64,000 bases of DNA from Desmodus rotundus. Lineage: Eukaryota; Chordata; Mammalia; Chiroptera; Phyllostomidae. The position numbers were made by a program, and so were the translations under genes. Of this stretch, positions 41,201 to 56,200 are shown in pieces (position 1 is the stretch's first letter; each line of letters begins with the position of its first letter). The notes under the pieces were generated by a model, which saw only the letters and a list, made by a program, of their open reading frames with translations, had not been told where the DNA came from and ran no database searches. The stretch spans positions 99,995,010-100,059,009 of the forward strand of contig NC_071393.1 in NCBI RefSeq assembly GCF_022682495.2, in the 5' to 3' direction.

Positions 41201-44200
41201 TGGGTTCCTCCTCTTTGGAAGCTTGAATCCTTCTGGGAAATTTTCTTGAAGTGCTTCTTTGAAGATTTCTTCCTTTCATATTTTATTTTCCCTTTTTTCC
41301 TCACTATCCTTTCCAGGCAGTTACCTTCCCCTCCACCACCTAATCTTCTACCACTTACATCGCATATCATCAGATTATTCCACTCACGACGCTGCTGCCT
41401 CGCTGCCCCGCTGGAGTCATTTACCTCCCCAGCCAGGGTCACTCCCCCTCATTACAGAAAGATTTTAGCTTCTGTCACACTGTCACTTTCTCCAATACTA
41501 CTCCTGTCAGAATCCTTGGTGATTTTACTATCCCCATAGATGATCCTTTCAAAATCCTTGGCCTTGTCTATAGACTCCCGTGATTTTTCTTTAATCCTAC
41601 CTTAACCACTCACTGTTCTGGTCCCACTGCAGGCCTTTAATTAGCAATTACTGCAAACTCCTCCATAATTTCAATGTCTAGCATCATCCTCCCCTCCCCC
41701 ATCCCTCCATCTGACTAGGTTACTCAGTCTAGTACATAACTCTAACCCTCCAGGACCTATAATGCTACCCACTTTTCACTGTCAGTAACCCCTTCAAATC
41801 CTCTCTTTTCTCTTCACTCAGCTTAAATTCCATAGTCGATCTTTATAATCACTCCTCTGCCCATTTGGCCTAAACACAATCCAGGTTAAATCAAATAGGC
41901 AAGTTAAATGCCTATTCTGTACTTACAAATTGATTCTGTCAAAGTTAGATTTTTGAAAAATCAAGAAAAATATCTCACAAACAGCAAATACCAAAATACT
42001 TAAAAAGCATGCTAGTCAGTCAACATTTACCAAATGCTATAAACTACTATACCAGGTACCATGAGGACTATAAAGAAATAAAAAATAGTAACAGCTAACA
42101 CACAGCACCTATTACATGCCAGAAATTATTTTAATTATTCAAGCTCATCTGGTCCTTATAATAACGCTAAGAGGTAGGCACAATTTTTTTTCCACCATCT
42201 TAGTGAAGAAGCAGCAGTCCAAGTTCATACTATAAATAAGTTGTCCAAGTTCATACTATAAATAATTGATGGAGCAAGGGGTCTGATCTAGGCTGACTGG
42301 CTCCAGAGTTCAATTCAAACACCATGCTATGCTGCCAATTAAAAATAGAAAACAATAGTAAAGATGCTTTAAATTTATTTTAAAATATTAAGATCACGGT
42401 TAAAATACACTATTTTAAGTCTTCAATATATCATACAAGTACAGGCACAGCAAAGATTAAAGTAGAAGTTAATAAATACCTGGTGTTCCAATGGCTCTTA
42501 CATATGAAAATACAATGTTTGCTTTTCCTTTCAGAACATTTTCTATATTCTGAAGGTCTTCCAGGGTGGTAATGTATTTTACTTCATTAAAAAGAAGGGC
42601 ACTAAAATAAACAGAGACGTAATTAGTAGAAAAATCTGTACGAACTTAGTTCTTTAATACATGTTTGACAAGTACAGTAGTACCACGGTACTCGTCATTA
42701 ATTCATTCCAGAACTTGTGATGAGTGTCGATACTGAGTACCCGACTGTTCGCGAGCTACCGTGAGACTGACGCTTCAGACCTCTGTTTCACCATGAGAGA
42801 GGGGCACCAAGTGGCGAGTAAGCGCTGAGTGCTAAAGCACTTTTTTTCTCATCAAAATGCTATGTGTACATAGCATTGGGTTTGACAAGTTCTGAAGATG
42901 AGTATCGAGGTATAACTATAAGTTAAAGACCTACTAAGAAAATTTAGTAAGAAACTACACTTTTTTTTTTATTTTAGTGATTTTAGAGTGGGGGCGGGGG
43001 GAGATGGTAGGGGAGGAGAGAGACAGACATCAATTTGTTGTTCCACTTATTTATACATTCATTGGTAGATTCTTATATTTGCCTTGACTGGGGATTGAAC
43101 CCATAACCTTGGCCTATTGGATGACTCTCCAACCAGCTGAGTACCCAGCCAGGGCAAGAACTTAAGCATTTTAATAATAAACTAAAATCACTCTCTGAAT
43201 CATTAGTCTGTCCCTGAGAGCATCAACCAGGGACAGTTGTGAGTAGTGGTGCTCATTCTCCATCACAACTACCTCAATGAATTTAAGCCATATTCATTAA
43301 CATCTTGGCCTGGTCAAATAATCCCTTAGAGTTTTCTCAGCTTGAATACATTTTATCCCTTCATACATCTAAAATGCAGGCTTCTTTCCATGGCCTATAA
43401 GGCCCTGCATGACCTAGACCTTGCTTACTTCTCCAACCTCACTTTGTTCTACGATTCCTCATGTATACCACACTTCAGGCACACCTCAGGCCTTTGCATG
43501 CACAATTCTGTTTGCTGAAAGCTAGTCCCTTGCTCCTTCTCATACCTCTGGTCTTTGAGAAGCCTTCTCTATTGGTCCTGTGTAAATAGGTCTGTAGCAT
43601 TTTTCTCTTTCATTTTACATTATTTGATTCCTTCCTAGTACTTATCACAATTTACAAATATTTATATACTTGTTTATCCCTTCTTCTCATTAAATTGTTA
43701 CCTTCCTGAGGCAGGAACCTTGCATATTTTACCCCTATTTCTGTAATAACTGAAAATAGGGCATAGTATATCATAAGTAATCAATAAATATTTGCTGAAT
43801 AAAAGAAATGGTAGGGTAGAAATTATTTATTCCCATTCTTCACTTGAAGAAATGCAAGTTCAAAACACTGAAAAGATTACTTAGTTAACAACATTTACTC
43901 AATTAAGGAGTCAGGAACAGAACACAAAACAGTACTTATTCCTAGCTCAGTAATCTTTCCACTTGACCACAGTTCTTCCAAATCATCTTTTCAGACTGTT
44001 AGACTAACTGATCATATTTCTTCATCCAAAAGAATCTTTATTAATTTTCTACTTCTATATAAATTCTCTAATAACTCACTTCACTTTTCTCTGTGTGCAT
44101 GTATGTGTATTTTTGTTAGGCAAACTGTAAGGATTCCTGAAAGTCAGTCCAAGTCCACATACTTAAGCAAAGGTTTACTCAACTATCTCCAACAAATTAG

Positions 44201-47200
44201 TCAAGTTTTGCTTCCTGTAATGGAAAACATGGGACTTTCTGCTAATACTGCAGTTCTTCAACTCTTTGGTTTCAACATACCTTAATAGCTTTAAAAACTG
44301 AGCTCCTCAAAGAGCTTTTGTTTATGTAGGTTACATCTACCAATAGTTGCCAAAATAGAAATTAAAACAGGAATTTTAAAATGTTTATTAATTCTTTTAA
44401 AAATAATAATAAACAGCATGTTAATATAAATAATACTTTCTCATAAGAAAAGCAATTTTTCAAAACAAAAGAAAAACTTAGTGAAAAGAATGGCATTGTT
44501 TTACATTTCTGCAAATCTCCTTAATATTCAACTAAATAAAAGACAGCTGGATTCTCATAGCTGCTTTTGCATTCAGTCTGTTCTGACATCACACAACACA
44601 TCACTAGCCTGTGGAAACTGCACTCTTAAAAGAATAAAAGTGGAAAAGGTAAATAACGTGTTAGTATTATTAGAAAAGTATTGTGATTTCATGGACACTC
44701 TGAAACTACTGCCCTAAATTACCTTGGCTTAAATATTGACTTATTACAGATTTCTTCAACTTTTTCAAAGAAAAGTACAATTTGATCTACTACAATTCCC
44801 AGGGCTCTTGTTTTGTGTTTTGAGAGAAATATTTACAGAGTAGTACTCACTATATGCAAGGTGTTTTCACACATTTTCATTTAAATCCTCAAAAATAATC
44901 TTGGAACATTCTTTTTGAACACACACAGGTAAGAGTTGGAGGGATTAAATAATCTGCCCCAGATCATAGTGGTAGTCACTGGTAGAGCTGACCCTAAGCT
45001 GGCCTCTGACACTAAGCCAGGACCTGTAAACTACATTACTGCTGACCACTGTTGTAAATGGGAAACCAGGTGGAAAGCAGGCAACGAAGGAATGGCAGTG
45101 GAGTCTCAGTGGCAATCTGGGCTATTGGTGGTTTATATATTTTGGCTAACAAGTCCAGAATTACTCTTGAGTTACTTCAAAACAGTTGGGAGGTGCCTCT
45201 AGTAAACTTAATTGGACTTCCATGTAAATTCTAGCCTTAGAAATTATACCCACCCTTTAACTTTTATTGCTCTAGCCCTGATCTATGTGCTTCGAAATCA
45301 GATCTGGGAGAAGAAATCTCCCAAACCTTTTTCTCAAATAAGGACTGGCAAATAAAAATTAATAAAAGCCAACATTCTGGGAGCTCTTGCCCCATGTCAG
45401 GCATAGTACTAAGCATTTTATAGTACTGGCAGTTAATCAGATTTTAGACTGCCCAGCTCTGATCCTCTCTTTTGCTTTGGAACTCCCAGTTTTCTAAGTC
45501 TTTGTGGTGAGCAGAGGCCTCCTCGTAAAAGGGCGGAATCCCCTCATAAAATCTAATATTATGGCAAACTTCTTTCCCAAGTTCCCTGCTGCAAGGCACA
45601 GCTATATGACCGAGGATCACTTGTCTGGCATGTTTGGACAAGGAGCTAATGATACAAAGAATTGGGGACAGGGCAGAATTATTTCAAGAAGCAGTAGCAG
45701 CAAGAGTCAGCTCCAAAGGCAGCAGTGAGAACAGTACTGATGACAGCCCCAGAACAGGAGACGCAAGCTCTCTCATTCAACACAGTGGTAATGCAGCCAT
45801 CCCCTCCAGACTAGTTCTGTGTCACGATCTTGACTGTATTTCAGAGCCGTATAATTGAGTCCAGTTCCCCAGCTCTTCTAGCAAGTCTGAGATATACTAT
45901 ATTTGCTCCAAATCCTTTTCTGCTTAAGCCAGGCAGACCCAGATTCTGGGGTGATAACTAAGAATGCTCGGCAATGCACTGTGTTTTAATTTGCATGGCA
46001 ACCATCTAAGAGTAGTACCATCTTGAACTCCATTTTACAGATAAGCCCATGGGGCTTAGAGAGGTTACCCTGCCTAATGTCCCAAAGCTCATTAAGCGGA
46101 CAGTATCGATGAGGTAATATAAACCATAACTAATGATATTCTATTTAATGATCTCTATGATTTTTCCCAATGGCTTCCTAACTTTGTTTTTTAATGTTAA
46201 CTTCCAGAATACAGGCATGCCTAGGGATCTCTACGATCCATTCCACAAACCTGTGCTACTTCACTCCAGTTGCAAAGAAGAAAAAAACTGACAGAAATGG
46301 GTTGAAGAAGAAGTCTGCCTTGGGATCTTCTCTTCTTGTCCTAATGATGCAGTAAAATTTCTCATGCATTCTACAATATGAATATTATTACTACATTCTA
46401 ATTACTGTTGTTTTGTTTTTCCAGTGTTCTAAATAACAGAAATTCAGTAAGGTCAAAGGACACAAATTTAATAGAGAGAAATCAGTATCTTTCATATACA
46501 TGTATGTATATATTATACATATAGATATGTTATATGTCTATATTTTACATAAAAATAGATGTGTTAGAAGACAATGGAAGAAAAAACCCATTTACAATAG
46601 AAACAAAAGAGACTAAATACCTTGTAAGAAGTTTAAGTGTCCAGGCATATATGAAGAAAGCATTAAAATATTATGAAAAGACACAAAAGAAATTGGAACA
46701 AATAAAAAGACTTCAGGTTCTTGGATGGGAAGAATTACTCTAAAAATGTCAATCTCCCTAAAATAACTTACAAATTTAATGCTAGTAGGGAATAAATTGG
46801 ACAAATTAATTTTTAATGTTATCTGTAAATGAAACAAACCAGCAATTCTTTTTTTTAGTTACAAAATTTTATTTTTTATTTTACGTTTTTCATTTCTGTA
46901 AATTGTTTTTCAAACACAGTTGTCTCCAATTTCCCCCCTCCATCCCCCACCCCAACCATCCATGCCTCCCACCCTGGATCCTACCCGCTTTGGCTTTGTC
47001 CATGTGTCCTTTAGAAATGGTCCTCAATGACCTTTCCCCTATTTTCCCCATTATAATTCTTAAAAGAGAAATATGAAGGGGCCTGGATCTTTCAGGTATT
47101 ATAAAACCTCAATAACTAAAGCAATGGTGCTAGTATACAAATAGACCATTGAAATGTGAAGTTAAAAAGATAGACCCAAATATATATGAGTGATTAGTGT

Positions 47201-50200
47201 AAAAAATGGCATCTTGAATAGCGAAGAAATTCATTAATCTCAGTTGTGTTGGGACAACTATGTAGCCACTTGGCTCTTACACAGCTAAATCCTACCCTCA
47301 TACCATTCACCAAGTTGAATTCCGAACAGGTCAAAGATTTAAATATAAAACTGAAACCATGAAAACACTGAGAAGAAATACACCAAACAGAAATAAGACT
47401 CTGATCTTTGACAAAGGAAAAAAGCCACTTAATGGAGAAAGGGTGCTAAAACAACTGGACATCACATGCAAAAAAATAAATCCAGACACTAACTTCACAA
47501 CTTCCACAAAAATTAATTCAAAATGGATCACAGGCCTAAATGTAAAATGTACAACTATAAATCTAGAAGATAACATGAAAGAAAATTGGTAACCTTGGAT
47601 ATAGCAATGATTTAGATACACCACAAAAAGCATAATCCATGGGGAAAAAAAATGTTAAGTTAGAGTTCATTATTATTAAAACTTTTGCTCTGCAAAGGAA
47701 ACTGTTAAGAGATTGAAAAAACAAGCTACAGACAAGGGGAAAAAATTTGCAAAGCATGTATCTGATAACTTACATCCAAAATACACACAAAAAAACCCCT
47801 TAAAATTCATCAATAAAAAACAATTAAAATATGCGCAAAAGATCTTAACAGATACCCCACCTAAGAAAATATACAAATGGCTAGTAAGAAGCATAGAAAA
47901 TGTGCTCAACATCATTCTGTCATTGGGAAACTGCAAATTAAAACGATGAGGTGCCACTAAACAACAATTAGAATGACTAAAAAAAGTTGTCAATGCCAAA
48001 TGCTGACAAGGATGTAGAGCAACAGGAACTCATTCACTGTACATGGGAATGCAAAGTGGTACAGCCACATTGGCAGGTAGGGTGGCAGTTTCTTACAAAG
48101 CTAAACACAGCCTTACCATATTATCCAGAAAGCACATTCATTTACCTATAGGAGTTTAAAATGATGGTACATCCACACATAAAGCCTGCACAGGAATGTT
48201 TATAACAGCTTTATTCATAATGCCAGAACATGGAAGAAACTAAGACGTCCTTCAATAGGTGAATGGACAGATAAATGGTACATCCATACAATGGAGTATC
48301 AATCATTGATAAAAAGAAATGAGACATCTAACCCTGAATACAAGGCAGAACCTTAAATACATATTGCTAAGTAAAAAAATGTCAATCTAAAAAGGCGATA
48401 TGCTATATGATTCAACTATATGACATTCTGGAAAAAGTAAAATTATGTTGACTGCAAAAATTATCAGTAGTTGGGGAGCAGAAGGGCAGGAGGAATAGGT
48501 GGAGCACGAGGAATTTTTTAGGTCACTGAAACCATGCTGCCTGATACTGTATCGGTAGATACGTGCACAGGTCGAAACTTACAGAACTGTACAACAGCGT
48601 GAACCCCAAAACAAATACGTACTTTGGTTAATAATAACGTGTCAATACTGGTTCATCAACTGTAACAATGTACCACACTAATGCAACATGTAAGCAATAA
48701 AGGGAAACAGTACAGAGAAGAAAGGAGGTAAATGGGAATTCTATGCACTCTCTGCTAAATTTTCGGTCAACCTAAAACTACTCTAAAAAGTCTACCAATT
48801 TTTAAAAAATAGGTGAATTCCTTTGTATCAATGGCATAAGAGAGATCTTAATACAACTTAAAATTCAAAAGTCCAAAGAAAGACAATAAATTTGACCAGA
48901 TAATTTTAAAAGAACAAAGTAGGGAAATATGAAGACAAATGACAAACTTGGTGGGGGAAGGGGAAAAATGTGCAGTTTAGTCTCCTTTACATAAGGAGAG
49001 TGCCTAGAAATTAATAATAAAGTTTAAAACATGATAGAAAAGTGGGCAAAAGATATCAAGCAACAGTTCAGTTCCATTTCTAGGAATAGTATGCAACTGC
49101 CAGAGAGTACATGATAAAAACTGCTTAACAGACACTGGGTGTTTTAACCTAACAGATTTAGCACATAAAGTAGGATGATAGAGTGAAAGGCATGTTTTTC
49201 CCCATGGTAATTTGCAAGGTATAACTCTGATATGATACACTATTTAGCACAGTTCTTCAATATTCCAAATATTACTGAAAAAACTTTAAATACTATATTT
49301 CATAAGTCATTTTCCTTATATTTTAAACAAGAATGAGGATAATTGCCTTTTTGGAATTCTACTGGGCACTTAGTTTTCTCCCTCTAAGTTTCTTCTTCCC
49401 TTAAGTGTTGGGAAGCGTAGGGAAGTGTCTTCTTCCCTAGGACACTCCCAACATGGCCTCTATGTTAACACCACCTAGATCTGCACTCCTTGGGGGCTCA
49501 AGTTCCTATAACTGTTTCCTTGAGACTTAGATAAGATAGGCATTTGACTCTTAGATTACATTATCTTCTTCCCTTTGACTTCCCTGAAAATTTGCTCTTC
49601 TCCCTTTCCTACCTCAGACAGGGATCAGGTTAGATTTGAAGCAGAATGAGGTAAAAAAGAAGTCAAGGATTAACTCAAATTTGTAGTTTTGCTCATTATT
49701 ACAAAATTAACTGTCACCAAGTCCAGTTAATTTTACCTCCTAAGCATTAAAAAGAAAACTCCCTCTCTGCTATCTCTACTCTACCTCTCTAGATTGTACA
49801 ACAGCCACACAATGGTTTCTCCATTTGGCGGGGAGATTTTCAGGAAAATAAATATATTTTAATATTTTTTGTTTTTTCAAAGTATATTTTATTGATTATG
49901 CTATTACAATTGCCCCATTTTTTCTCCCCTTTATTCACCTCCACCCTCCACCCCTCCTCCCACCAGCTTTCCCTCATCCTAGTTCATGTCCATGGGTCAT
50001 ACATGTAAGTTCTTTGGTTTCTCCATTTCCTATACTATTCTTAATCTCTCCCTATTTTGTACCTACCATTTATGCTTCTTATTCCCTGTACCTTTCCCCC
50101 ACTCTCCTTCCCTCTCCCCACTGAAAATCCTCCATGTGATCTTCATTTCTGTGATTCTGTTCCTGTTCTAGTTGTTTGCTTAGTTTTTGTTTTTGTTTTA

Positions 50201-53200
50201 GGTTCAGTTGTTGATAGTTGTGAGTTTGTTATCATTTTACTGTTCATAGTTTTTATCATCTTTTTCTTAGATAAGTCCCTTTAACATTTCATAAAATAAA
50301 AGCTGGGTGATGATGAACTCCTCTAACTTGTCCTTATCTGGGAAGCACTTTATCTGTCCTTCCATTCTAAATGAGAGTTTTTCTGGATAGAGTAATCTTG
50401 GATGTAGGTCCTTGCCTTTCATGACTTTGAATACTTCTTTCCAGCCCCTTCTTGCCTACAAGGTTTCTTTTGAGAAATCAGTGGATAGTCTTATAGGAAC
50501 TCCTTTGCAGGTAACTGCCTCCTTTTCTCTTGCTGCTTTTAAGATTCTCTCTTTATCTTTAATCTTGGGTAACTTAATTATGATGTGCCTTGGTGTATGC
50601 TTCCTTGGGTTCAACTTCTTTGGGACTCTCTGAGGTTCCTGGACTTCCTGGAAGTCTATTTCCTTTGCCAGATTGGGGAAGTTCTCCTTCATTACTTTTT
50701 CAAATAAATTTTCAATTTCTTGCTCTTCATCTTCTCCTTCTGGCACCCCTATGATTTGGATGTTGGAACATTTAAAGCTGTCCCAGAGGTTCCTAAGCCT
50801 CTCCTCATTTTTTTGAATGCTTGTTTCTTTGTTCTGGTCCAGCTGAATGTTTATTTCTTCCTTCTACTCCAAATCATTGATTCGTGTCCCAGTTTCCTTT
50901 CCTTTACTGTTGGTTTCCTGTATATTTTTCTTTATTTCACTTTGCATAGTCTTCACTTTTTTCTCTATTTTGTGACCACACTCATCCATTTCTGTGAGCA
51001 TCCTGATTACCAGAGTTTTGAACTCTGAATCTGATAGACTGGCTACCTCTTTATCACTTAGTTCTTTTTTTGGAGTTTTGATCTGTGCTTTCACTTGGGC
51101 CATTTTCTTTGTCTCAACGTACCTATTATGTTGTAAGGGTCAGAGCCTCAGGTATTCACCAGGGTGGGGCAACCCACTTCACTGTGTTGTGGCACTGTAT
51201 GTGGGGGAGGGGTCCAAGAGGGAATAATGTTGCTTGCTCAGCTCTTGGTTGGCTTTCAGTCACTTTCCCTGCTACCCAAATGCAAATTGGGTTCTTCTGG
51301 TGCTGATTCTCGGATGGGTGGGTTTGTGTACATTCTAGGACCCTGTGCATCTCTCCAACGAACTCTCCTATGAGGCTGGGAGTTTCTCCCGCCACCTCAA
51401 CCCCCATAGGTTTTTACAGCCAGAGGTTTTAAAGCTTTCTTTGCCTGTGCTGGAACCCCTGGTTCCATAGTCTTGCTCCCCAGTTGTTCCTCCCACGTAA
51501 ATGTGGGACTACCAGCCACCTCCTCACCCTGGTACTCTAGCAGCAACCTTGCCACATGTCCTCTCTGCCCTGGCTGCCTGTCTCCACCCCTCCTACCAGT
51601 ATGAATGAATGTTTCTTTAACTCCTTGGTTGTCAACTTCCATGAAGTTTGATTTTCTGGAAGTTCTGGTCGGTTTTATTTTCAAATTTGTTGTTGTCCTT
51701 ATTTCAGTCGTACAAGAGGCAGAGTGTATCTACCTATGCCTCCATCTTGGCCAGAAGTCGGTTTCTCCATGTTCTTGGACCCCACAAAACTGTCACACCC
51801 ACTAGAAAGAGCTCTCCAGTACTAATTCAATCATATCACTTGCCTGCCAGCAACCCTCTATTAAGCAATCAGGTGTTGTGCTGGTCAATTAGGACAGCAA
51901 GCCCAACTGAAAGTAACAATCCAGCTTTCGTGCACTTACTGCAACAGTGCAAGCAAGAGGCAGAGAGAGGCATCAGTTCCAGAAAGTTTCTTTCCCTTCC
52001 CTGCCATGTAACAGGCCCAGGTGAGGGTCAGGTGTACAAAGCACAGATGTAAGGTATCATTGCATTTCAAGGAAAACCCAACAAAAGGCTCCTGGCTCCT
52101 TATGGACTGGTGGGCTGGGGTGAAGGAAAGAAGGGCTAGGAGTGGAAAGGGACTGAGTCAAATTGGAGATAAGAGGGTCTTATCAGAAGTACCTGTGAGG
52201 TGCCCAGCCAAGGTTTCTGATGAGACCTCAAAATGGAAACAACTGGGCTAAAAATGCAGGTGTACACAGGAGCATGTTTGGCCTAAGGGATTGGGAGAAA
52301 GGAGGGACCTGAGTCCTTGACCTCAATTTTCTCTAAAAAACTGCAATGTGCTGGCTGTGCACCAAGTCCGGTGTAGAGCAGGCACCTTCCTCCCAATGAG
52401 GCCTGCTAGTTAAAACCTTATTGTCTATGGTTGGGCCCAAAAGATGATACAAGGATTCTAATGTGCAGCTGGACTCCTCATCCATCAGTGGCTACCCAAA
52501 AGCTTGAACTTCTTCACATGGTAAACAAAGATGTCCTGCATCTGACCCCATGCCTACCTCTCTGCCCTCATCTCCTGCTTCACATTTGATACTCTTGGTA
52601 AAAGAAACAAACAAAAAAACCTACCTTCTCCATGCCCTGGCTGGTATAGCTCAATGGATTGGGTGTGGGCCTGTGATCAAAGGGTTTCCTGTTAGATTCC
52701 CAGTAAGGACACATGCCTGGGTTGTAGACCAGGTCCCCGGTAGGGGTGTGAGAGGCAACCACACATTGATGTTTCTTTCCCTCTTTCTCTCTCTCCTCCC
52801 CTCTCTCTAATAATAAATAAATAAAATCATTTTTAAAAAGAACTTTTAAAAAAAACTACCCTGTCCAAACTATTCTAACCTCCATGTCTTTGCTCACACA
52901 GTTCTCAATGCTTTACCCACTTTCCATTTCTTCACCAAGCAAATGCCCACTTACGCTTTAAGTATCATCCCCATGCCACCTCTTTCAGGAAGACTTCTTA
53001 GTAAATATCTACCCTCATTCTAGACCCAAGGAACTATTCCCTACCCTGTGAGTCCATAAGCCCTTATGCATACATCTAACTTGCTACATAATATTTTCTG
53101 TTCATGTATCTGTCTCTGAAACAAAACCCCATTCCTAGAGAACAGAAGCCATATCTTATTCTGTTTTGAATCCCCGTACCTAACAGGTATCTGGCACATG

Positions 53201-56200
53201 GGAGGAACGAGGGGAATAATCTTTGTGGAATTAGTGTTCTACAAACCAGCATTAGCACAGCACAAGGAACAGGATATCACCACAGCAGGACTGCATGACA
53301 CAAGCACCACAAGCTAGCCAGTTCAGAGAACAGGGTCCCCAGCACTGAGAGCCACTCCACATCTAAGGCTCCATTGTTTCAAAACCACCTTATCATCAGA
53401 TTGTTGAAGGTAGACATGCCGCTCTAGGATTTGCTGTCAAACGTGTCAAAGATGATCTTATACACCCTTCCCCCATCCCTCAAAGAATCTTCTTTGTTCC
53501 TTCACTGTCATTTCTGGGTCAAAGACAGGCATCAGGTATCCACTGTACAAGTATCATATCTATTACTTGGACTTCTTGCTAAGCCTTTTATGACCGCCCC
53601 CCACCTCAGGACAGCCACCCTTTCTCTAACCCAGGAAAGGACTTCTAAGACAGCCCAACAGCTCTTTGGAATTCCTTCTTCAAAAGGCCACCTTTCATTC
53701 CTTATAATTGGCTTCTTACTCTACAGGCCTCGGGATCCTTGATTATCAGGATGTTTTCTAAAGCCCTTTCATTAACATATTGTTAGTAATGGAACATTTA
53801 AAAGTATCCATTTTCAAAGTGATAAACACAACTTTTCACCAATATGTTTTAAGTCTTCTGTAATTTATCTTTCACCCAATTTTTCTGGGAATCCAGTCAG
53901 GGAAGGGAAGGAAGCGGGGAGCCAAGCAGAAGACAAAGATAGTCAATGTCAGCAAAGGTCTTAGTTGGAAACAGACCTACAATAATGTTAAGTCGGGAGA
54001 GTCCATATAAATTCATGTCCTTAACAAGTCATAGTTTCTAGCTTTTTCATCAAAGAGAATACTAGACTTTATTCAGAGGTAAATTGCATGAATGGACCTC
54101 AGACAGGCTGACTCCCAGGCTTAAAGACGCCATACCAGGGAAATTAAATTAAACTCACTTACTTCCTCTCAACCAACATTCAGGTATGTGCTGGGATTAT
54201 TGAACTGTTTCTGTACTTACTGAGCAGGCACAAAGCTATAGACTACAGAAAAAAATCATCTGCGTGAGAAAGATGGTAGACATAATAGTATGACCCATGT
54301 AGTCATGCTGTGCCATCTACTATTTTAATACAGAGTATCTATATGTTTCTGCATTATTTGCCATTTAAGAAAGTTTAGATCCTCTATGTGGGAAGATAGA
54401 CCAGGAATTTATGTGAAATTGATGCCTACAAATATAATGTTAAAACTCTAAAGTATTTTAATTGATTGTGATTGTCTAAAATGAAATCACTAGATAAATA
54501 ATAAGTAAAGAAGTGAATGGTAACCCCTGTACTTACAAGAGAACATGAGCAATGATGGCATTCACATCAAACAAGGTATCAATAGGGAATTCTCTGAGTA
54601 GTATGTTGCCCCTGTAACAAGTTTGAAAAAGTGTTACAGAAATATTTCCTTAGCATCCAACTTACTTGTTCCTCTGATATACTAGGCTGTAATGTTAGAG
54701 CCTGTGTCTTATTCATTATCCCATGCACATCCCAAAGTGGTGGCCATAATATACATTCAAATACTCATTGAATATAGACTCAATAACTATGTCAACTTTG
54801 AAAGCTTAGGCCCTGGACCTAGCAAAAAGACCAGAAAAAAAAAGTGCAAACAGGGCTTCCTACCAACCTCCCTGTCACATACACACAGATTCCCCAAATC
54901 AGGCTGGGAAGGAGACAAGTAGGAGAAAGAAATGTCCCCAGCAGCAGGTCTCTGAGGAGACAGGATCTCTCCCTATTTCCTAGGTCAAATCCCAAGAGTT
55001 TGAGGAAAGATTTTAAGAAATGGCAGACCCAAGTGCCCAAGTAACCTGGACATTGGCAGATCCATCGAAAACAAAGTACATTTGTTTCACACCAGAATAT
55101 GACCTGACATATCTACTTAAACACTGAATTTTCTTACTTACCAGGCATTTGTAATAGGAATTTACATAAAATTTTCACGTAATATTTAAAACAACCCTGT
55201 GAGGTAGGTATTACTTTTATTTTATAGATAAGAGAGCTAAAGTGCAGGTAACAAATCTATTACTTGGACGTTTTGCTAAGCTTCATATGACCCCCTACAA
55301 CATACAATTTATTCTGGATTAGTGATATTTTATATACTTGCATATTCTAGAAGTATAGTTTTATATTTGTCCATAAGACTCAAAATAATAGTTTACCTGA
55401 ATAAATATGCCTTCATCAAATCCTTTTCTTTTCCACAGTATCTTGATATTTCTTCTTTGATACAATTAACCTTTAAAAGATTACATTTAAGGTTTAGAGT
55501 ATATCAAAAGGTGAATTTTCTTGCTTTGGGAAACAAGAAATAAAATTAAACATTATAATTTTGTCTCTGTATCATATTTTCTATTTTACTTTTCTTTCTG
55601 ATTTGAATCCCATAATTGCTCATTTACTCAAGTGCTTGAGGTAACCCAGAAAAAGGAACTGTTTCTACACCTAATAGTAATATTTAATTATACCTAAGAG
55701 TTTACATTTAACTCACTCTTATGAGAGAAGCAAGTAGAAGGTAACCAGGTAGAAAAGGAAGGAAACAATTAAAGCAGGACAAAAATCATGAGCATAAGCT
55801 AGGAAGCACAGCAGTGAGTGGTAAGCTGGAACCATGAAACCACCTCAACAGCCAGCACACATATATAGCAGACAGTGGTGGTTTTTCACCCAAAATCCAT
55901 TCTCCCCTTTGGTTTTACTGACAGAACTTCACTAAAAGCAAGTTCCCTATTAAAAGACTTTCCCAAACTCCCAACAGCCAAGGATGGCTAAACGGTGTTA
56001 GGAGAAGTCACTGGTTTGGAATTCTTAGAAGACTCCTAAAAAGGGGTTGACAGATACACTTACTTTTCCCACTTCTTCCTGACAAAACAAATAAGATAGC
56101 TACAAACCAGCAGTAATGAGGGACCCTGAGGCATCTTTAAAGAAGAAACCCTTGCTAAGGACTGTGACTCAGAAAGAATGAACCTAAGTCCCTGATGATG

